Notes: generated from the letters alone by a model not told the origin. A stretch of 64,000 nucleotides of DNA from Mugil cephalus (GCF_022458985.1 NC_061785.1:2966204-3030203); one strand, 5' to 3'. Counted from the stretch's first letter, positions 37,680-61,500 are shown. A program made the numbers and translations.

Positions 37680-40600
37680 ACAACACAAAAGTGGATATGA
37701 CCCCACAAACTTTCTGAATCAAGCTGTTGCTTCAAGTATAAAAGTGTAAGAACAATAGCAACTACTGCTGATTAGACGAGAGATCAGTCACGGGATGTTT
37801 TCATCGATCTGTGCATGTCACAGGTCTGTTCCGATTAAAAGTTGTAGTACATGTAAACATCAGATCAGATTTACATGTAAACAGGTGACCTGTAACCTTC
37901 CATCGCAATGAGAAAAAATTCTCCATACCAAGGCTGTGTTCTTTGAGTCTGGTATCAAAAGCAGAAATTACATGAAAAGAATTCTAAACATTTATTTGCC
38001 ATGGCATTATTCAGCTACTTTTCTCACGCACATCTCACAATTTATAAGTTACCGATGAGGTCAATAACAAAACAATGGAACAAAGATCACATGGCTTGAC
38101 AGCGGTTTTATGGATTTATTATTTATGTATTTTTCAAGTGTCATTTCCTCACAGGCGACCCAACCTATTTTCACTTTGTTTGAAGTGTTAATGACAACTA
38201 GAGGTGGAACAACAGGTCACAGGAGGACATAAGCAGGGTGCAAAAGAATAAAATATAAAGTTATAAAGAGCTGAAAAACGAAGTCGACTACAACTGTAAA
38301 CTGGATAATTGGGTATGTAAGTGTTTCAGTTTTACTGCTTTCAGACAATCACCTGGTCACCATCCATGGAATTATATAATTAGCTGATCTCAACCATAGT
38401 TGCATAACCAACTCACAATCAACTGAACTCTTTTGCAACTTCACTGTCATGCCTTTCAGTGTAAATGAAACAGAATGACCAACATGACCTAAAAACTCAT
38501 AACTGTATTTGAGGGTTACAGCAACGCAACACAGCACAATAAAACAACAAAACAGATTAATTCTAGGATAAAGTAGCGATTTAGGTTTGGAAATTCTGGT
38601 GGGAACATGACATAATGCAAACAGAAATATCATAATCAATACTGTCACAACAAAAACACAATAGCAAGTGAGAGAGGAGACCACAGCACCTGACAACAAA
38701 CAGGTGACGACACAATTGCAGCAATACGTCTATGATTTTGGAGGTTGGAAGTTTGAATTTCCGAGTTTTGATGAAGGCATTATCTGAGCATTTTTTCAAA
38801 GTCACTGCTGTCGGAAAGATGGAGAATAACTTTATGAAGCTAGGAGCATGTGTCCTGCAAATAAAAGAGTTAAAAATAGTAAAGTAAAATTAGAAGGTAA
38901 TGGTCACCGTTTGACGTGAGACTGAAATATGTGTGTAATCTTTAGTAAACTGTGCGTGTGTATGTGTGTCCTGTGGACCCTATGAAGAATGGGGATCCAA
39001 CTAACAGTGAACACATATTGAGAGTGGTGCCATCAGGAAAGTAGAAGAAACTTGACCTTTTTGAAACACACTTAATACAGAAGATCTGAAATATCTAAAT
39101 GAAGAAAGGTGAAGGCAATTAGTTTCGTGTTGTTTTCCTTTTTATACACACAAATAAGGGGAAGAAACGAAGCGAGGTCTTCCACATCAACCAGTTCCTC
39201 TAATGAGCGCACAAAACTAAAACCAGTTCCTGTATCTGTCCGATAAAGGTTATATAAATCTGATGTGGGGTTTTTAAGCACGTAAAGCATTAACCAGACC
39301 AGAGACCAAACCTTCTTTGAGTGGAATGTGACTTCCCAAAGAAGGCAGGATATGAACACGTCAGGTAAGGTCAGACTTTCTACATCAAACACTTTTCTGA
39401 GAAGTGACAGAAAAAAAAAAACAACAGTTGAAAGGCAAAGCTTGAGTCTTTATCGTCAACTCATTTCAACTCAACTCAACTCAACAATAATGTACCTAAT
39501 TACGAGTCTGACCTTTGGGTTTGTTTAAACTTGGAAATATTAAAGGAAGAACACTTTCATTTTCTGGAATTATCCCTGGATTACAAATGTCTACAATAAC
39601 CTGTCATGTAAAAGCCTTTTAAACACCAGCGGTGTGCTCATTTAACCTTCAATTTTTCTTAGTTTATGTGTTTAAATGTCAGGTTCTTTATGTTTGTTTG
39701 TTGTTTTGGAGGCATGAGGCAGACCTACAGTACTGTATATTAGGAAGGTGGTCATAATGTTATGCCTGAGCAGTGTTTGTTGAGAAAAAAAAACAAACTG
39801 GTAGCTCATGTTGTGCATTGGAAGTGTTCCAATAGGTCAAACGATGTCAAGGTTGTGTTCTTTGAGTCTGATACCAAAGCTGGAAATTAAATGAAAAAAT
39901 GTAAAAGTATTCATCCAAAACATGTGGTTGTCATGGCACCATTCAGCTACGTTTCTCACGCACAGCATCACAATTAATAAGTTACCGATGAGGTCAATAA
40001 GGAAACAATGGAACAAAGATTACAAGGTCTGGCCACGGTTTTAGGGATTTATTACAAGTCCACCAGACAGTGGCCTATTTTAAAATGTCATTTCCGCACA
40101 TGAAACCCAACTCAACCACAGATGTGTCCTCACACCACTACTCAGAAATCTGTCAAAAGCAACTTGACTTGTGAATTCTTGCCAATATTAAGAAGACAAT
40201 GTAGAGTTGATCACATCCAACTCTTTCCAACTACACATGCTTCCCCTCTAAAATGATCATCTCAACTACAGTACTTTCAATTGATGGTTATATGAAGAAC
40301 TCCAATAATGACTTTATGTGTTCAACATGACTGATTGTGTGTCTAGTGGGACAAACTCTTGACAGTCCATCTACCTTGTTGTTGAAGTGAGCTGAGAGAT
40401 AATAATTTTACATTTTTTGGTGCCTGACACAAAAACTTGGTCAACTATTTTATGTAAATCATTTTCTGGAGGCAAATTGACCCCAAGGATAAAATGTGTT
40501 AGTAATATTTGAGAATAATAGAAGGGTTAAGTCCAATGCAATCACTAACAAAAAGAAAATGTATCTTCAGTTTGTTTGAAGTGTTAATGAGAACTAGAAG

Positions 40601-41105
40601 TGGAACAACAAGTAACAGGAGGACATAAGCAAGGTGCAGAATAATAAAATAAAATATGAAGTTATAAAGAGCTGAACAAGGAAGTCGACTACAACTGTGA
40701 ACTGGACAATGAGTGTTTCAGTTGTATTGCTTTCTGACAATCATGTGATCACCATCCATGGAGTTATATCATTAGGTTGATCATAAAGTTGCATAACGAA
40801 TTTACGATCAACTGAACTCTTCTGCAACTTCACCGCCTATCGGTGGACATAAAACAGAATGACCAACATGACCTTAAAATAAAATCTCATAACTGTACTT
40901 GAGGGTTATGGACAATGCAGCTCAACACAATAAAACAGCAAAACAGATTAATCCTAGGATAAAGTGGCGATTTTGGTTTGGAAATTCCGGTGGGGTCATG
41001 CCATAATGCAATCCAGAAATATCATAATCAATACTGTCACAACAAAAACACAGTAGTAAGTGAGAGGGGAGACCACAGCACCTGACAACAAACAGGTGAT
41101 AACAC
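37680..41105. repeat. Rearranged copies of mucin-flank duplication
   Basis: 37690-37925 matches 18540-18790, 37930-38700 matches 19200-20050, and 38710-39420 matches 20051-20765. A second series, 39705-40160 and 40530-41105, matches 19050-20050 again. No mucin exon is retained. The minus ORF at 39072-39392 (106 aa) is the longest form of the small conserved ORF also at 20419, 54198 and 62351. Confidence 0.65.
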
Positions 41106-41254
41106 AATTGTAGCTGAATAAGTTGTGAGTCGTCTTCATGCTGATGTAACCAGCCGGTATAATAGTTCTGAGTTTAAATGGTTAAACTGGTAATTTCAGT
41201 TCAAAAGAAAAAATAATGTTGTGCAGATATATAGTGTCGTTTCACAAAGTGTCT

Positions 41255-41810
41255 CTGCCGCTGGTGAAACAGCTCCAGTTCCCTTTCTCTTTTGGCGTGT
41301 CAGCAGTTTGGAAGCGTTGGTTTAAGTAAGAGAGCAGCTCGTTAACTTTTGCGGTGGAAAATGAGAGGCGTAGCGGGCGATACATTAACCAGTGCATTTG
41401 TCTCTGTGTAGTGTTGTTGTGAGGTGTTTGGTGGCCGTCCGAGAGTGTGCATCGGTGTGTAGTAGGTAATGGTAACGCCACTGGCTGATTGCTACACTAC
41501 TCAAGCCCCAATATGGTGAGAATGCAGAAAGGAGAAGAGACATCAGTCCCATCCAACCAGCTTTGGGTTTATGTGGCGTCTTGTGTAAGTTTATTTTCAA
41601 TGTACTGTATTTGACTCAATGATATATTTATGTTGGTGTTTAATGTATAGTTTGTCTTTTCTGTAATCAGTACCACTGCCGTATTTTTTGTGGATGTCTT
41701 CTATCTTGCTGTGAACAACACCTGTTGGGTTATTCCATTTTAATAAATAAATGTGTGAAAACACCATCCAAACACCTGTCCCCTAGTCTGTCTGGTTATT
41801 GATATTCTCG
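41255..41810. repeat. Dispersed repeat shared with 24335-24850
   Basis: Longer of the two copies, with an extra segment (about 41690-41770) containing AATAAATAAA. See the copy at 24335. Confidence 0.45.
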
Positions 41811-42059
41811 CTAGTCACAGAGAACATGTCGCATACTTGACGTCACTCCCCAAGACGCAAGAAGGAAGCAAAAATATAACTTGAAACATGGTTTGTTTGT
41901 TCTAAATTTCTGATTCATTCTAATATCAGCAGCCTTTTGAAAGAGTGGTTTGACAGGTCCATTTGTCAGGTCATCAACAAACTGAAAACATAAAAAAATA
42001 CACCCTTGCTGCCCATTGTTTACTTGCAATGTATGCAATGGCGTATTAGACGTCGACCT

Positions 42060-42300
42060 GGGATTTTCAATGTGAAAGGGGTACAAGATGGTTCATTTTA
42101 TAGCCTTACCCAAGTTACCCTCAGCCAAAGAAACAAAGAAACAGCTGAGGCAGTGTTTCTCCAGGGATGTGGGGTCAGACAGAGGTCCACAGTTTGTTTC
42201 CAAGTTCTGGAAATCTTTCTGTAGTCTCATTGGAGCCACTGTCAGCCTGTCATCAGTTTACCATCCCCAGTCTGATGGATGGAGAAAGGTCTCCGTTGCC
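42060..42300 (+). mobile_element. Ty3/gypsy integrase fragment
   Basis: Overlapping frames read [13 protein letters not shown] and then [20 protein letters not shown] and VYHPQSDG, the D-x-G and HPQ-x-NG region of a Ty3-type integrase core. A deletion removed the hydrophobic segment between them. Only about 80 codons remain. Confidence 0.78.
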
Positions 42301-43310
42301 TTGCCTCGCCCTGCTCCTCTGCAAGGAATTAGAATCTGATCTGGGCCGAATGTGCACATAATACCTTGCCTTCCTCTGCCTCTAGTCTCACTCCTTTTCA
42401 GTGTGTGTAGTTATTGTTTTATTTTTACGCCATAACTCTGAATTCTGGAGTGATTTTAATGAAATTGGTTTTATTACAAATTGGAGAAATTGAGCATGAT
42501 ACTGGTTAATGTTTCATTTAAATCCAGTTACTGGGGTGGATCTACTCAATTCTATACTAAAACATTAACCTGCAAACATAGGTGAAGAAATGATCAGCAC
42601 TCCGTCTCATGAAGACCTGCGGCACTTTTTCCCAGGCCCAGAGAACTTCTTGCGATGAAAAGCAAAGAGAGCTCAGATATATACATACTGTGAGCCAAAA
42701 CATGACTGGTGCTCCAGTCATACACTTCATGCTGTGAAGTCTCAGTGTAACTGATTAACTGCACTGGATTGTAAGAACTGTGACTCCTGCATTTCAGAGC
42801 TAAAAAGGCATGTTCTTTCGTATGCAGAGAAAATAAAATATATGTTTGTTTAATGCCAGACTTGTTTTCATTCAAGTAGGTGGTTGTCTTAAATCTAGAT
42901 CAGGATCATTATTGTAGAGCTTGTATTGATTAATCATGTATTGATTTAAGATAAAAGCTAATCATAACTCTTGAATTAAGATGTATCATCTTGTTAAATT
43001 GCTCTGGATTTAGTTTTTTTCCCACTCAATTTGAGTAAAAAACAAAAAGTGAAATAAGAATTGAAGAGCCAGTTTTGAGATTATTTGACTTGCATGCAGT
43101 ACTTGGAATGAGTGTTTCACCACTTATTTTAAGATATTTCTCACTTCCTAATATGTATTCATTTTTTCTTATTTACGAAATCTTACCAAGTGTGATTATC
43201 TTACTGCACTAGCAGATTATTTCACTTAATTTTAGTCTATATCTGCTCAAACCAAGTATTTATTTCTTATAATAAGACTATTAATTTTTGCAGTGTACTG
43301 GGATGAGTCA
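42300..43310. other. No gene seen; MITE-like end near 43300
   Basis: AT-rich and without a recognisable coding region. The phrase TTTTTGCAGTGTAC at about 43289 is typical of the end of small hAT-type MITEs in fish, but the other end was not found. Confidence 0.3.
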
Positions 43311-43319
43311 CAACTGAGT

Positions 43320-43790
43320 ATGAAGTGGCTGGGATGAAGATCAGAACTTCTGAGTCTGAGGTCATGGTCCTCAGTTGGAAAAGGGTGAATTGCCAACTCC
43401 AGGTTGGGGAGGAAGTCCTGCCTCAAGTGGAGTACTTCAAACATGTCATCTGCAGTGATGCGAGCGCTAAACTGGTCTGTCACGGTGGAGAGAGAGCTAA
43501 GCAGAAAGGCTCTCAATTTATCGGTCCATCTATGATCCAACGCTCACCTATGGTCATGAACTCTGGTTAATGACCGAAAGAACGAAATCACAGATACAAG
43601 CTCAGAGTAAAACTGCTGCTCCTCCACGTCGAGAGGAGTCAGTTGAGGTGGTTCGGGTATCTGGTAACAATGCCTCCCAGACGCCTCCCGTTAGAGGTGT
43701 TTCGGGTATGTCCCACCGGAAGGAGGGCTTGTGGTCAGCCCATGCAGAACATGCAGCTGAAGAGAGCTGTAGCTAAGGCCTGCAACAGTT
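43320..43790 (+). mobile_element. LINE reverse transcriptase C-terminal fragment
   Basis: Broken frames read KIRTSESEVMVLSWKRVNC, VGEEVLPQVEYFKH, then WVMTERTKS-like sequence and VEVVRVSGNNA / QTPPVRGVSGMSHRKEG. These match the C-terminal part of a common teleost non-LTR retrotransposon (RTE/Rex-like group; exact clade not fixed). Frameshifted and truncated. Confidence 0.65.
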
Positions 43791-43829
43791 CACACCAAAC
43801 CTACAGCATATGCATTATACATCTGTAAC

Positions 43830-44376
43830 TTTCACATGCTTTGGTGACCAGCTCCAAAAATACAAATTGTGCCAGTGGATCAAAATCAAAGATTGAATTT
43901 CTTTATTTTTAGATAGAATCTGTTGTAATATTAAAATATAGTATTCCATAAAGGAGAAAGCAATAACTCACAAAATATGATAGACTTAATACACAGAAAT
44001 AAATACAAAATTACACTTAGTGTAATCTTTGTTAAAGGGTTACACTGATCTGTTTTTTTTTTTTTAAATCAATTAAAACCCCTGTGATATCTGTAAGTCT
44101 GCGCTTCACTCATCAATTTAATTAGTCATTAAACAAAATATACTCTCAGTTAAACAAAACTTTAACAATGAAGTAAATATCTTCAAATGAATTGTTTCAA
44201 AATGAATGAAGCATCATTTGGTGGATTAAAACATTGTTAATTTTATCACAGGAACACATTTTTTATGTAAAAAATAATTACTTGTAAATTAACATATGCA
44301 GGCTTTGTAGTTCAAATAAGAAACTCTTGACTTTATGATGTGTGGACATCACCAAGATGGGGTGAGATGGAAAACT
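43830..44376. other. 3' flank of copy B; no gene seen
   Basis: AT-rich sequence without a recognised feature. It would hold the 3' UTR and polyadenylation site of copy B; no single signal could be singled out. Confidence 0.3.
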
Positions 44377-44535
44377 TCACTGAAGGTAGTCCATAAAAGA
44401 CAAGATCACTTTGAGCCTTAGAAAAGTTAATTTCCATTGTTTTGCGTATAGGAAGAGTTGTCTCTGATCATTTGGGTTGTTGAAAGCCGGTCTCTGAGTT
44501 GATGTGTCATTGCCACCACGGTTGTTGTTCAGCCA
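44377..44535 (-). other. Candidate lost or alternative last exon of copy B
   Basis: After TTCTACTACAG the sequence is open for 52 codons: WLNNNRGGNDTSTQRPAFNN, PNDQRQLFLYAKQWK, then hydrophobic residues and TGA. It is hydrophilic and looks coding at its start. It is phase 0, the phase in which exon 11 would end at its TAG|GTGGGT. It could be a former extension of the tail or 3' UTR. No independent evidence of splicing. Confidence 0.4.
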
Positions 44536-45113
44536 CTGTAGTAGAAAACAAAAGATTCTCTGTCAGAGACATTTGTGCGAATAGGCCAAGGAAGCACAGA
44601 GCTACATGACAACACAGTTATATCTGATGGTCTTACCCAACAGAAACTCACATGACTAGTGTCTATTAACGATCAGATACTTGTCATTGGTGGAGACTGA
44701 CTCTGTCCCCTTTGTTTTAATTTAATGTCAGATTATATCTCAGTCCATTTCCCCATGTTCAGAGAAGTATTCTCCAATTTGACACAGATGTCTTTGTTTA
44801 TTCCTCTTTCAAACCTTTTGTCTTCTCTGGCTTAAATGTGGACATTGCTATGTTCAAAGGGGCTGAATCATTTCCTGATGAGCTGGCAGACTCTAGTCAT
44901 GTGAGTCTCTGACAGGTAACACCCACAGATGTTCTTATATAAACTCCAACTCTCTACCAGCCCTTCAGAACTGAAGACTACAATGAAACATCTTCAAGAA
45001 ACCCTTGAAGTTCAGCTGCCTGTCTTTAGTGTGATTTGAATAAACCATGACGTGGATGACTGAGAACCTTCCCAAACACATTTTCTTTACACACAGACAG
45101 AGGGAATACCCAC

Positions 45114-55065
<9,952 letters not shown>

Positions 55066-57590
55066 TTTTAGTAAATGGAAGCACAAAACTCCAGGAAAAG
55101 AAAAACAGACACTGAGAGCTATGAGTGGATGAAGCTTCAGTGCTGAACAACCTTGAAGGATGAGCGTTAAGGTGTTTTGGACTGATAGTCTTAATTGTTT
55201 GCCACTCCTCTTGGGGCGGTACACTGCAGGCATATACAGAAAAATGGCACTTATCAGTCTCCCACTATAAATTTTCCATTGGCTCTTTTATCTCCCGATC
55301 TTACCATGTAAGATAAAGTTTGGTTTTGAATATATATACATATATATATATATACACAATTGAGTGTTCTGCTGGGAAACGTTTGGATCTGGTATTCATT
55401 TGTGTTGATGTTAATTAGACATGAAGCACCCACCTAGAGCAAACGAGGCATCTGACCTGACCTTCAAATTCACTGGATCCCAAACTGATCAAGTGTCCAT
55501 GTCCATTCTCTCTCCATTCACTGTTTTGGAGGCACAAGGGAGACCTACACTACATTATATTAGGAAGGTGGTCATAATGTTATGCCTGACAAGTGTGTGT
55601 TAAGAAGAAACAGACTGGTAGCCTGTGTTGTAACTTTGGAAATATGCCAATAGGTCACAGAATGTCAAGGCTGTGGAAATTACATGAAAACAGAAAAAAA
55701 TCTTTGCTTAAATATTCATCCAAAACATTTGGTTGTCATCACATTGTTCAGTTACTTTTCTCACGCACACATCACAATTTATAAGTTACCTATGAGGTCA
55801 ATAATAAACATGAGGAACAGAGATTACATGGCTTGACAGCGGTTTTATGCATTTATGACAATTCCACCAAACGGAGACGTATTTTTCAAATATCATCTCC
55901 TCGCAAGTGACCCAACTCAACCACAGATGTTCCCTCACACCACCACTCAGAAGTCTGAGTCCATTAACTCCAAGGCAGTCAGTAACAAAAAGAAAACGTA
56001 TCATATTCACGTTCTTTCAAGTGTGAACTGGACAATTTGGAATATCAGTGTTTCAGTTTTACTGCTTTCTGGCAATCATCTGATAACATCCATAAAATTA
56101 TATTTTTAGGTAGACCTTGATCAAAGTTGCATAACCAACTTAACAATCAACTGAACTCTTACACAACTTCACTGCCGTCTTTCCCGTCAGTGGAAAATAA
56201 AACAGAATGATCAACATGAGTTTAAGATAAAAGGTCATAACTGTAGTTGAAGATTTGGTGTTGCTAAGAAATAAAAAAAAGGGGGATTGAATAGACCAAT
56301 AAACAACAAAACATTTTAACACTTAACAGTAGGATATTAATATGTCTCTAAATATATGAAGTCCCTGGTTTGGTCAGAATAATTGCTGTTGGAAAATGAC
56401 ATGGAAGACTTTGACTGCAGTTTTTTAAAGAAAGGGAATTCATTTTCCATAACTGCTTGAGGTCAAATGGACAAATAAATGAGTGGAGCCTATCCACTGT
56501 CCATCTTATCTTAATCAGAATAACAGCCACTTAACATGACACTGAGACCCAGAACTAAACAGTAGATGACAGCAACGTGGCAAAATTGCACTCAGACATT
56601 TCAGGTTCTTCATAAAATGTTTGTAATGTACTTGGTTGTCTTTATTTCGGTTATCGTGCTTTTATGTGACTGTTTGAGACCAGACTGGGCTGCATGTGCC
56701 CCTGAACCAGGATTAGTTCAACACCCCTGATCTAAAGGCAAAGGATGGACAGATTTTAAATTAACTTGTATTACAAAATGAAGATATTTTATGTAGAGAG
56801 GACCCTGGGGACATAAAATTCCCTAACTTGCTGTGTAGTACAAACAATTAATGCAAAAATGCTGAGCCTGTCTGCAAACTAAGAATGCTTTCAGAAGTAT
56901 TAATAATGATTGTTTATATTATGCTTATTTTTTTTAATGTTACAGTTCCTTGGTCAGTGCTCCAGGTGTATTTGTCTTGCAGCAGTTACAGTAGATTTTG
57001 GTGATAGGCGTATAGGTGTCTATAGGTGTGGAAAGTCTATTTGTCAATCACGCCTCTTCCTGTTTGCTCTTTGTCTTCCTCCCTTTGTCTTTTTGAAACA
57101 AGCACTGGCTGTGGTACCCTTGTGTGGACTGAGCGATGGCTTCCAGGCTGATGTTGCTGATCAGGTGTGTGTCTTTGACTGGTGCTGCTGTAGCTGTAAC
57201 TAGCCGCAGCAGGAGGTTGCAAGGAGCATTACAAGCAGATGGAGGGACAACGGGGACAGCCAATCACATTTTTGCAGGAAACAGCGAAATCCAGTCGGAG
57301 TGCAACATTTAGGTTAGAGACGGGACTTCTAACAGAGACCGACTGTTAACTCTTTGTGTGTTGTAATTATTAAATAAACACTACGGACAGCTGTTGTATT
57401 GGTAGTAACGACCCAGTAATGACTGGATACTGGTAGGGACGTGTCCCTGTTCTGCCAGTATTTTATAGGCTTGTCCAAAAGTTGTGCAGCAAACTCTAAA
57501 TGAGCTTTAACATGCTTTTTCTTCAGAAATGCAGTCTTGTGTGGTGAGCGTGCATACAGGCTGTGGCCGTTAAGTGCATTGCTTATTGTT
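55066..57590. other. 5' flank of copy B and spacer; no gene seen
   Basis: 55070-55200 is the 5' flank shared with the other exon 1 copies (TCCACTCATAGCTCTCAGTG on the minus strand). 55525-55600 is a Tc1 end. 55600-56330 again matches the duplicated flank (19150-20050 type). 56500-57590 is unassigned; a plus ORF at 56910-57203 has no recognised domain. Confidence 0.45.
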
Positions 57591-57596
57591 TTTTTT

Positions 57597-57890
57597 TTAA
57601 ACTATTGTACCTGCTAATTCCAGGTCTTTCTGAAGCTCTCCACTAGTGGTCCTTGGCTCTTTGACAACTCTTCTGATAATTATTTTCACCCCTCTGTCAG
57701 AAATCTTGCGACCTGTTCGTGGCCGGTTTATGGTCCAATGATGTTCTTTCCACTTACAGATTATGGCCCCGACAGTGCTCACGTCAACATTCAGAAGTTT
57801 AGAAATCTTTCTGTAACCAATGCCATCTGAATGTTTTACAACAATAAGGTTATGAAGGTCTTGAGAGTGCTCTTTGCTTTTACCCATCAT
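57597..57890 (-). pseudogene. Tc1-like transposase N-terminal fragment
   Basis: Encodes MGKSKEHSQDLHNLIVVKHS, GIGYRKISKLLNVDVSTVGA, then the RPRTGRK linker and a second helix-turn-helix with EPRTTSGELQKDLE. It stops after 97 aa; the DDE catalytic domain is missing. A different Tc1 family from the element at 51900. Confidence 0.8.
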
Positions 57891-58155
57891 GAGATGTTCC
57901 TTGTGACACCTTGGTTATGACATGTCTTTTTATAGGCCATCAGTTTGGACTCAACCAGCTGATATTCATTTATACTGACAAGGGGCAGAATGGCTTTCTG
58001 ATCACTGATATATTCCAGCTGGTGTGTTCAATACTCTTTCCCTCTGTTATTTTACATTATTACACATAACTTAATTTTTTGAGCTTTGCACTTAACTTGA
58101 TTTCTGGAATTTGTTTTGGTTTCTTTCTATGTGTGGATTATTTGGGTTGTTACAT

Positions 58156-58483
58156 TCATGTCAGTAGCACCTTTAGAAAAATGTTTACTATATGTTCAAT
58201 ACTTATTTTACCTACTGTATGTGCTGTCCTTTCCCAGTGGTCTCCAGTGGATAAGAAGCTCCACCCATGTACCTTTCTCTGATCTTTGACCTTTGCCCGT
58301 GGAAGTCTAACAACCCCACCCTTAGTATAAGCTGCCAAGCCAGTGACTGACCCCTTATCAAAGACTGATCCCTGGCTGTTGACTGAGTGAACATTGATCA
58401 ATGGTGCCTTGGGAGCAGACTGGTTGACGAAGATATTTCCAAAGAATCCAGTAGTGTTCGTTTTTGACTTTTTCTTTGACAGC
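58156..58483 (-). CDS. Copy C cytoplasmic tail exon
   Basis: Encodes LSKKKSKTNTTGFFGN, IFVNQSAPKAPL, VNSQGSVFDKGSVTGLAAYT and GVVRLPRAKV as in copy B, then a different end (KDQRKVHGWSFLSTG...) that stays open to 58156. The sharp loss of similarity after AKV suggests a rearrangement or read-through of former intron. Confidence 0.6.
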
Positions 58484-58650
58484 CTAACAACAATTAAAGG
58501 AAAACATCAATTAAAAAGGTACATAGTTAACATGCCTTGCTAGGTAAAGGTGTGTATTAGTGTGCCATGTGAGCGAAAGAGAAACATGGCAAAGGCTTAA
58601 CAGAGGCAGTGGTGGAAGTGTATAAGTGAGTGTATAGGTGAAAAACTCAC

Positions 58651-58738
58651 TTGCGAGTGACTAACAGTTGAAGAATGACGGCTATAAGCAGCAGTGCACC
58701 GAACACAGTGCCGACAATTACCAGGGATAGCTGCCATG
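58651..58738 (-). CDS. Copy C transmembrane exon
   Basis: Encodes WQLSLVIVGTVFGALLLIAV then ILQLLVTRK. 88 nt, phase 1 to 2, intact splice sites. Confidence 0.7.
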
Positions 58739-59301
58739 CTAACAAACAACAATACAGAGAATGTTAATATCAAAGTAGTACACAGTAGCCTGGGGTTTAA
58801 GTTTTTTTAAAGCCCTCTGAAATTTGCATGAGATGATTTATATTCAGTCGCCTATAGGTGGCGCTCAAATGACACAAGGATCAGGTGGTGTATGTCTCTT
58901 TGGAGGAGATAATGTTAATGCCTTGGAGATCAAGTTCTCATAGGTTTTATGATGATGAATACACTTTGCACATTGACACAAGGTTCATAAGCTGAGGACC
59001 GTTCTTGCTCAAGGACACTTGAGCATGTGTGATCCACGCATAATTTTCAGATGATTGCTGTAGGTTAGATTCAACTCTATTATCATTCCACATATACAGG
59101 TACAGAGAAACAAAATGAAGTGCAGAAGTGCCATAAGCAGTAAGGACATGTTGCATAAATGTAAGTTATATAAGCGGTATGGCGCAGAGTTGTTTTTTTT
59201 TTTTTTTATAGCACACAATGAATCTGTAATATATTTACAGATGAAAACCTATGTACAGGTGAGTTATTGTGCTGTTTCTTAATGATGTTCTTCATACTCA
59301 C

Positions 59302-59339
59302 ATTCACTGCAGTTAAAACCAGAATAACCAAATGGACAA
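59302..59339 (-). pseudogene. Copy C juxtamembrane exon
   Basis: 38 nt, encodes [12 protein letters not shown], same length and phases as copy B exon 9. The preceding exon has lost its donor (AAGAAAGTGC in place of CAG|GTAAGTGC). Confidence 0.65.
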
Positions 59340-59342
59340 CTG

Positions 59343-59476
<134 letters not shown>

Positions 59477-59706
59477 GCACTTTCTTGATACACTCACAAT
59501 TCTTTTTCAAAACTGTGAAGATACAAAATGCGCTCACAGTGCACGTCTGGAACAAATTCCAGTTCAGTTTCCTTTTAATGTAATCCTAATAAAATCATAG
59601 ATCTGTTCTTAAACTACCTCATCATCATACCTCATATTAAGTGCAGGAGGATCTGAGTGAACTGGTTCAAGATAGATGGATGGTTAATTCTATACTCCAA
59701 ACTTAC

Positions 59707-59995
59707 CACAGTTTCAGCACTATAGATCGAATGTAAGTAGGATCAGAACTGAAAATCTCATCCAGCTGAGTCTTGGAAGAAAGAAATGTAATTTTGTTGA
59801 AGTCATCATCTGACAACACAGACATATGGTTTGATAGCAAAGTGTCAGAAAACTAAAAGATAGATGGAGAAAATGTATTTTTCACCTCTTTGGTAATACG
59901 GTCTGCAGTCCTTTTGAACGCTGGTGATGCCTTGTCTGACATGCTGTTTTCAAATACTATGTCAGGCAGGTGTATGTGTCCAGGGAAAACTTTGG
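59707..59995 (-). pseudogene. Copy C SEA exons (first two)
   Basis: Exon 59886-59995 encodes AKVFPGHIHLPDIVFENSMS and FKRTADRITKE; exon 59707-59765 encodes LDEIFSSDPTYIRSIVLKLW. Both keep the lengths of copy A (110 and 59 nt) and good splice sites. The third SEA exon is deleted, so the domain cannot fold. Confidence 0.7.
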
Positions 59996-60149
59996 CTAAA
60001 AAAAGAAAACATCACGACACATGTTATGATTAGCTCGTCATTTAGATTGGAAACAGTACAATGTGTAGCTAGCCTAAAACCTGCTATTAAGTACTTCAGG
60101 AATTCAGTAAGAAAAGAAAACATTCATGGTACGGTTCTATTACATTATT

Positions 60150-60440
60150 ACTTGGCTGTGTAATTTCCCACTGTAGCACCAACCTCATAGTGGTTGGGAG
60201 CTGGAGCTGCTGTAGAAGCAAAAACTGTTGTGCTACCATGAGCTGTTGTAGTACCTGTGCCAGTTGTAGTACCAGGAGCTGTTGTCGTATCAGAAGCTGT
60301 AGGAGTACATGGACTTGTTGTAGCACCAGAGCTGTTGTACAATTGGAGCTGTTGTAATATCAGGAACTATTGTAGTATCTCGAGCTGTTGTAGTAACTGG
60401 AGGCGTTGTAGTACCTGGCGCTGTTGTAGTTTTTCTTTGT
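60150..60440 (-). pseudogene. Copy C mucin-domain remnant
   Basis: About 95 codons of TTAPGTTTPPVTTTARD followed, after a frame change near 60335, by SDTTTAPGTTTGTGTTTAHG and a tail NHYEVGATVGNYTAK with a stop. The composition matches the TTAAPGTT end of the copy B repeat exon. No long array is present, and no phase-compatible acceptor is evident. Confidence 0.6.
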
Positions 60441-61500
60441 ACCATATTTTAAAAAAGAAAACACCAACTCAACAGAGTCCATAGAAGTAGAGAAAAGTCA
60501 GAGTTCACGCCATAATGAGACACTTTTTAATCTGGACTTTAAAACAGGGAACATATGTTCTTTCTAAGTTCAATTTTCATAACTAGAAATGTTTATATGT
60601 GTTACTTGATGAATTTAATGCCCATTGATAAAGATTTTTGGTTGTTTTTTTGTGAAATAAGTTGTTTTTTGGGAGAAGATCATGAAATTGCATTTAGTTT
60701 TAGTCATATTTTAGTCATTTAAAACCTTTTAGTGTCTTTTAGTGTAGTTTTCTTTAGAAGTGTCAGTCTTCTATCTACTCCACCATTAGCACGAAGTCCT
60801 CTTCTTGAATGGTTAAACTGTGCGTCATGTAGAACTGCTGTGGTCTCCTGGAAACCAACAACACCCGTACACACAAACACACTTCATACATCTTAGGAAC
60901 AGAAAGGCTGATTGTACACAAATAAAATTTCTTTCAATCATCATTCATTATTTTGTTTCACATTATTGAAAAATTTATTAGTCGTGTTCTATACAGGATA
61001 ATTTATAGTGAAGTGGTGATTATTAAAAAAGAAAAAAAAAATCTGAATGAGAATGAAAACTTTCACGTGTTGGGAGTTTTTTTTTTTATTTTCCCAAAAT
61101 CAACAGCCCACTGTACATTATCCCTTACATGTATTTCTGGAGGAGTCTATAAAGTGTGACTAGATGCCACTTCTTCATTTTCATATTTGTTATTCATGAA
61201 TTGCATTTGTTGCATTTGCCGCAGCATTTATAATTCTGCATAGATCAACCTACTCTTAAAAGCTCTGATTTGATATCTTCCTAACTTGTCCCACAAAAAG
61301 TTAGTTCTGATTGGCTCTCTTCTCCAGTTGTCCCTCCCTAACGTTTCTGTCTCGTTTTATTAGTTGACCTAAGTTTCAGTTATATTTTGTCATAGTTTTT
61401 GTCATCACATCTGACTTTTTGTTTAGTTTTCATCCATGAAAAAGGTTTGTTGACGAATATTTTTTGTCATAGTCTTCGTCAATGAAATTAACACTTAAGA
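60441..61500. other. Intron 1 of copy C; no gene seen
   Basis: AT-rich sequence with several T-rich and A-rich runs and no recognised domain. Confidence 0.35.
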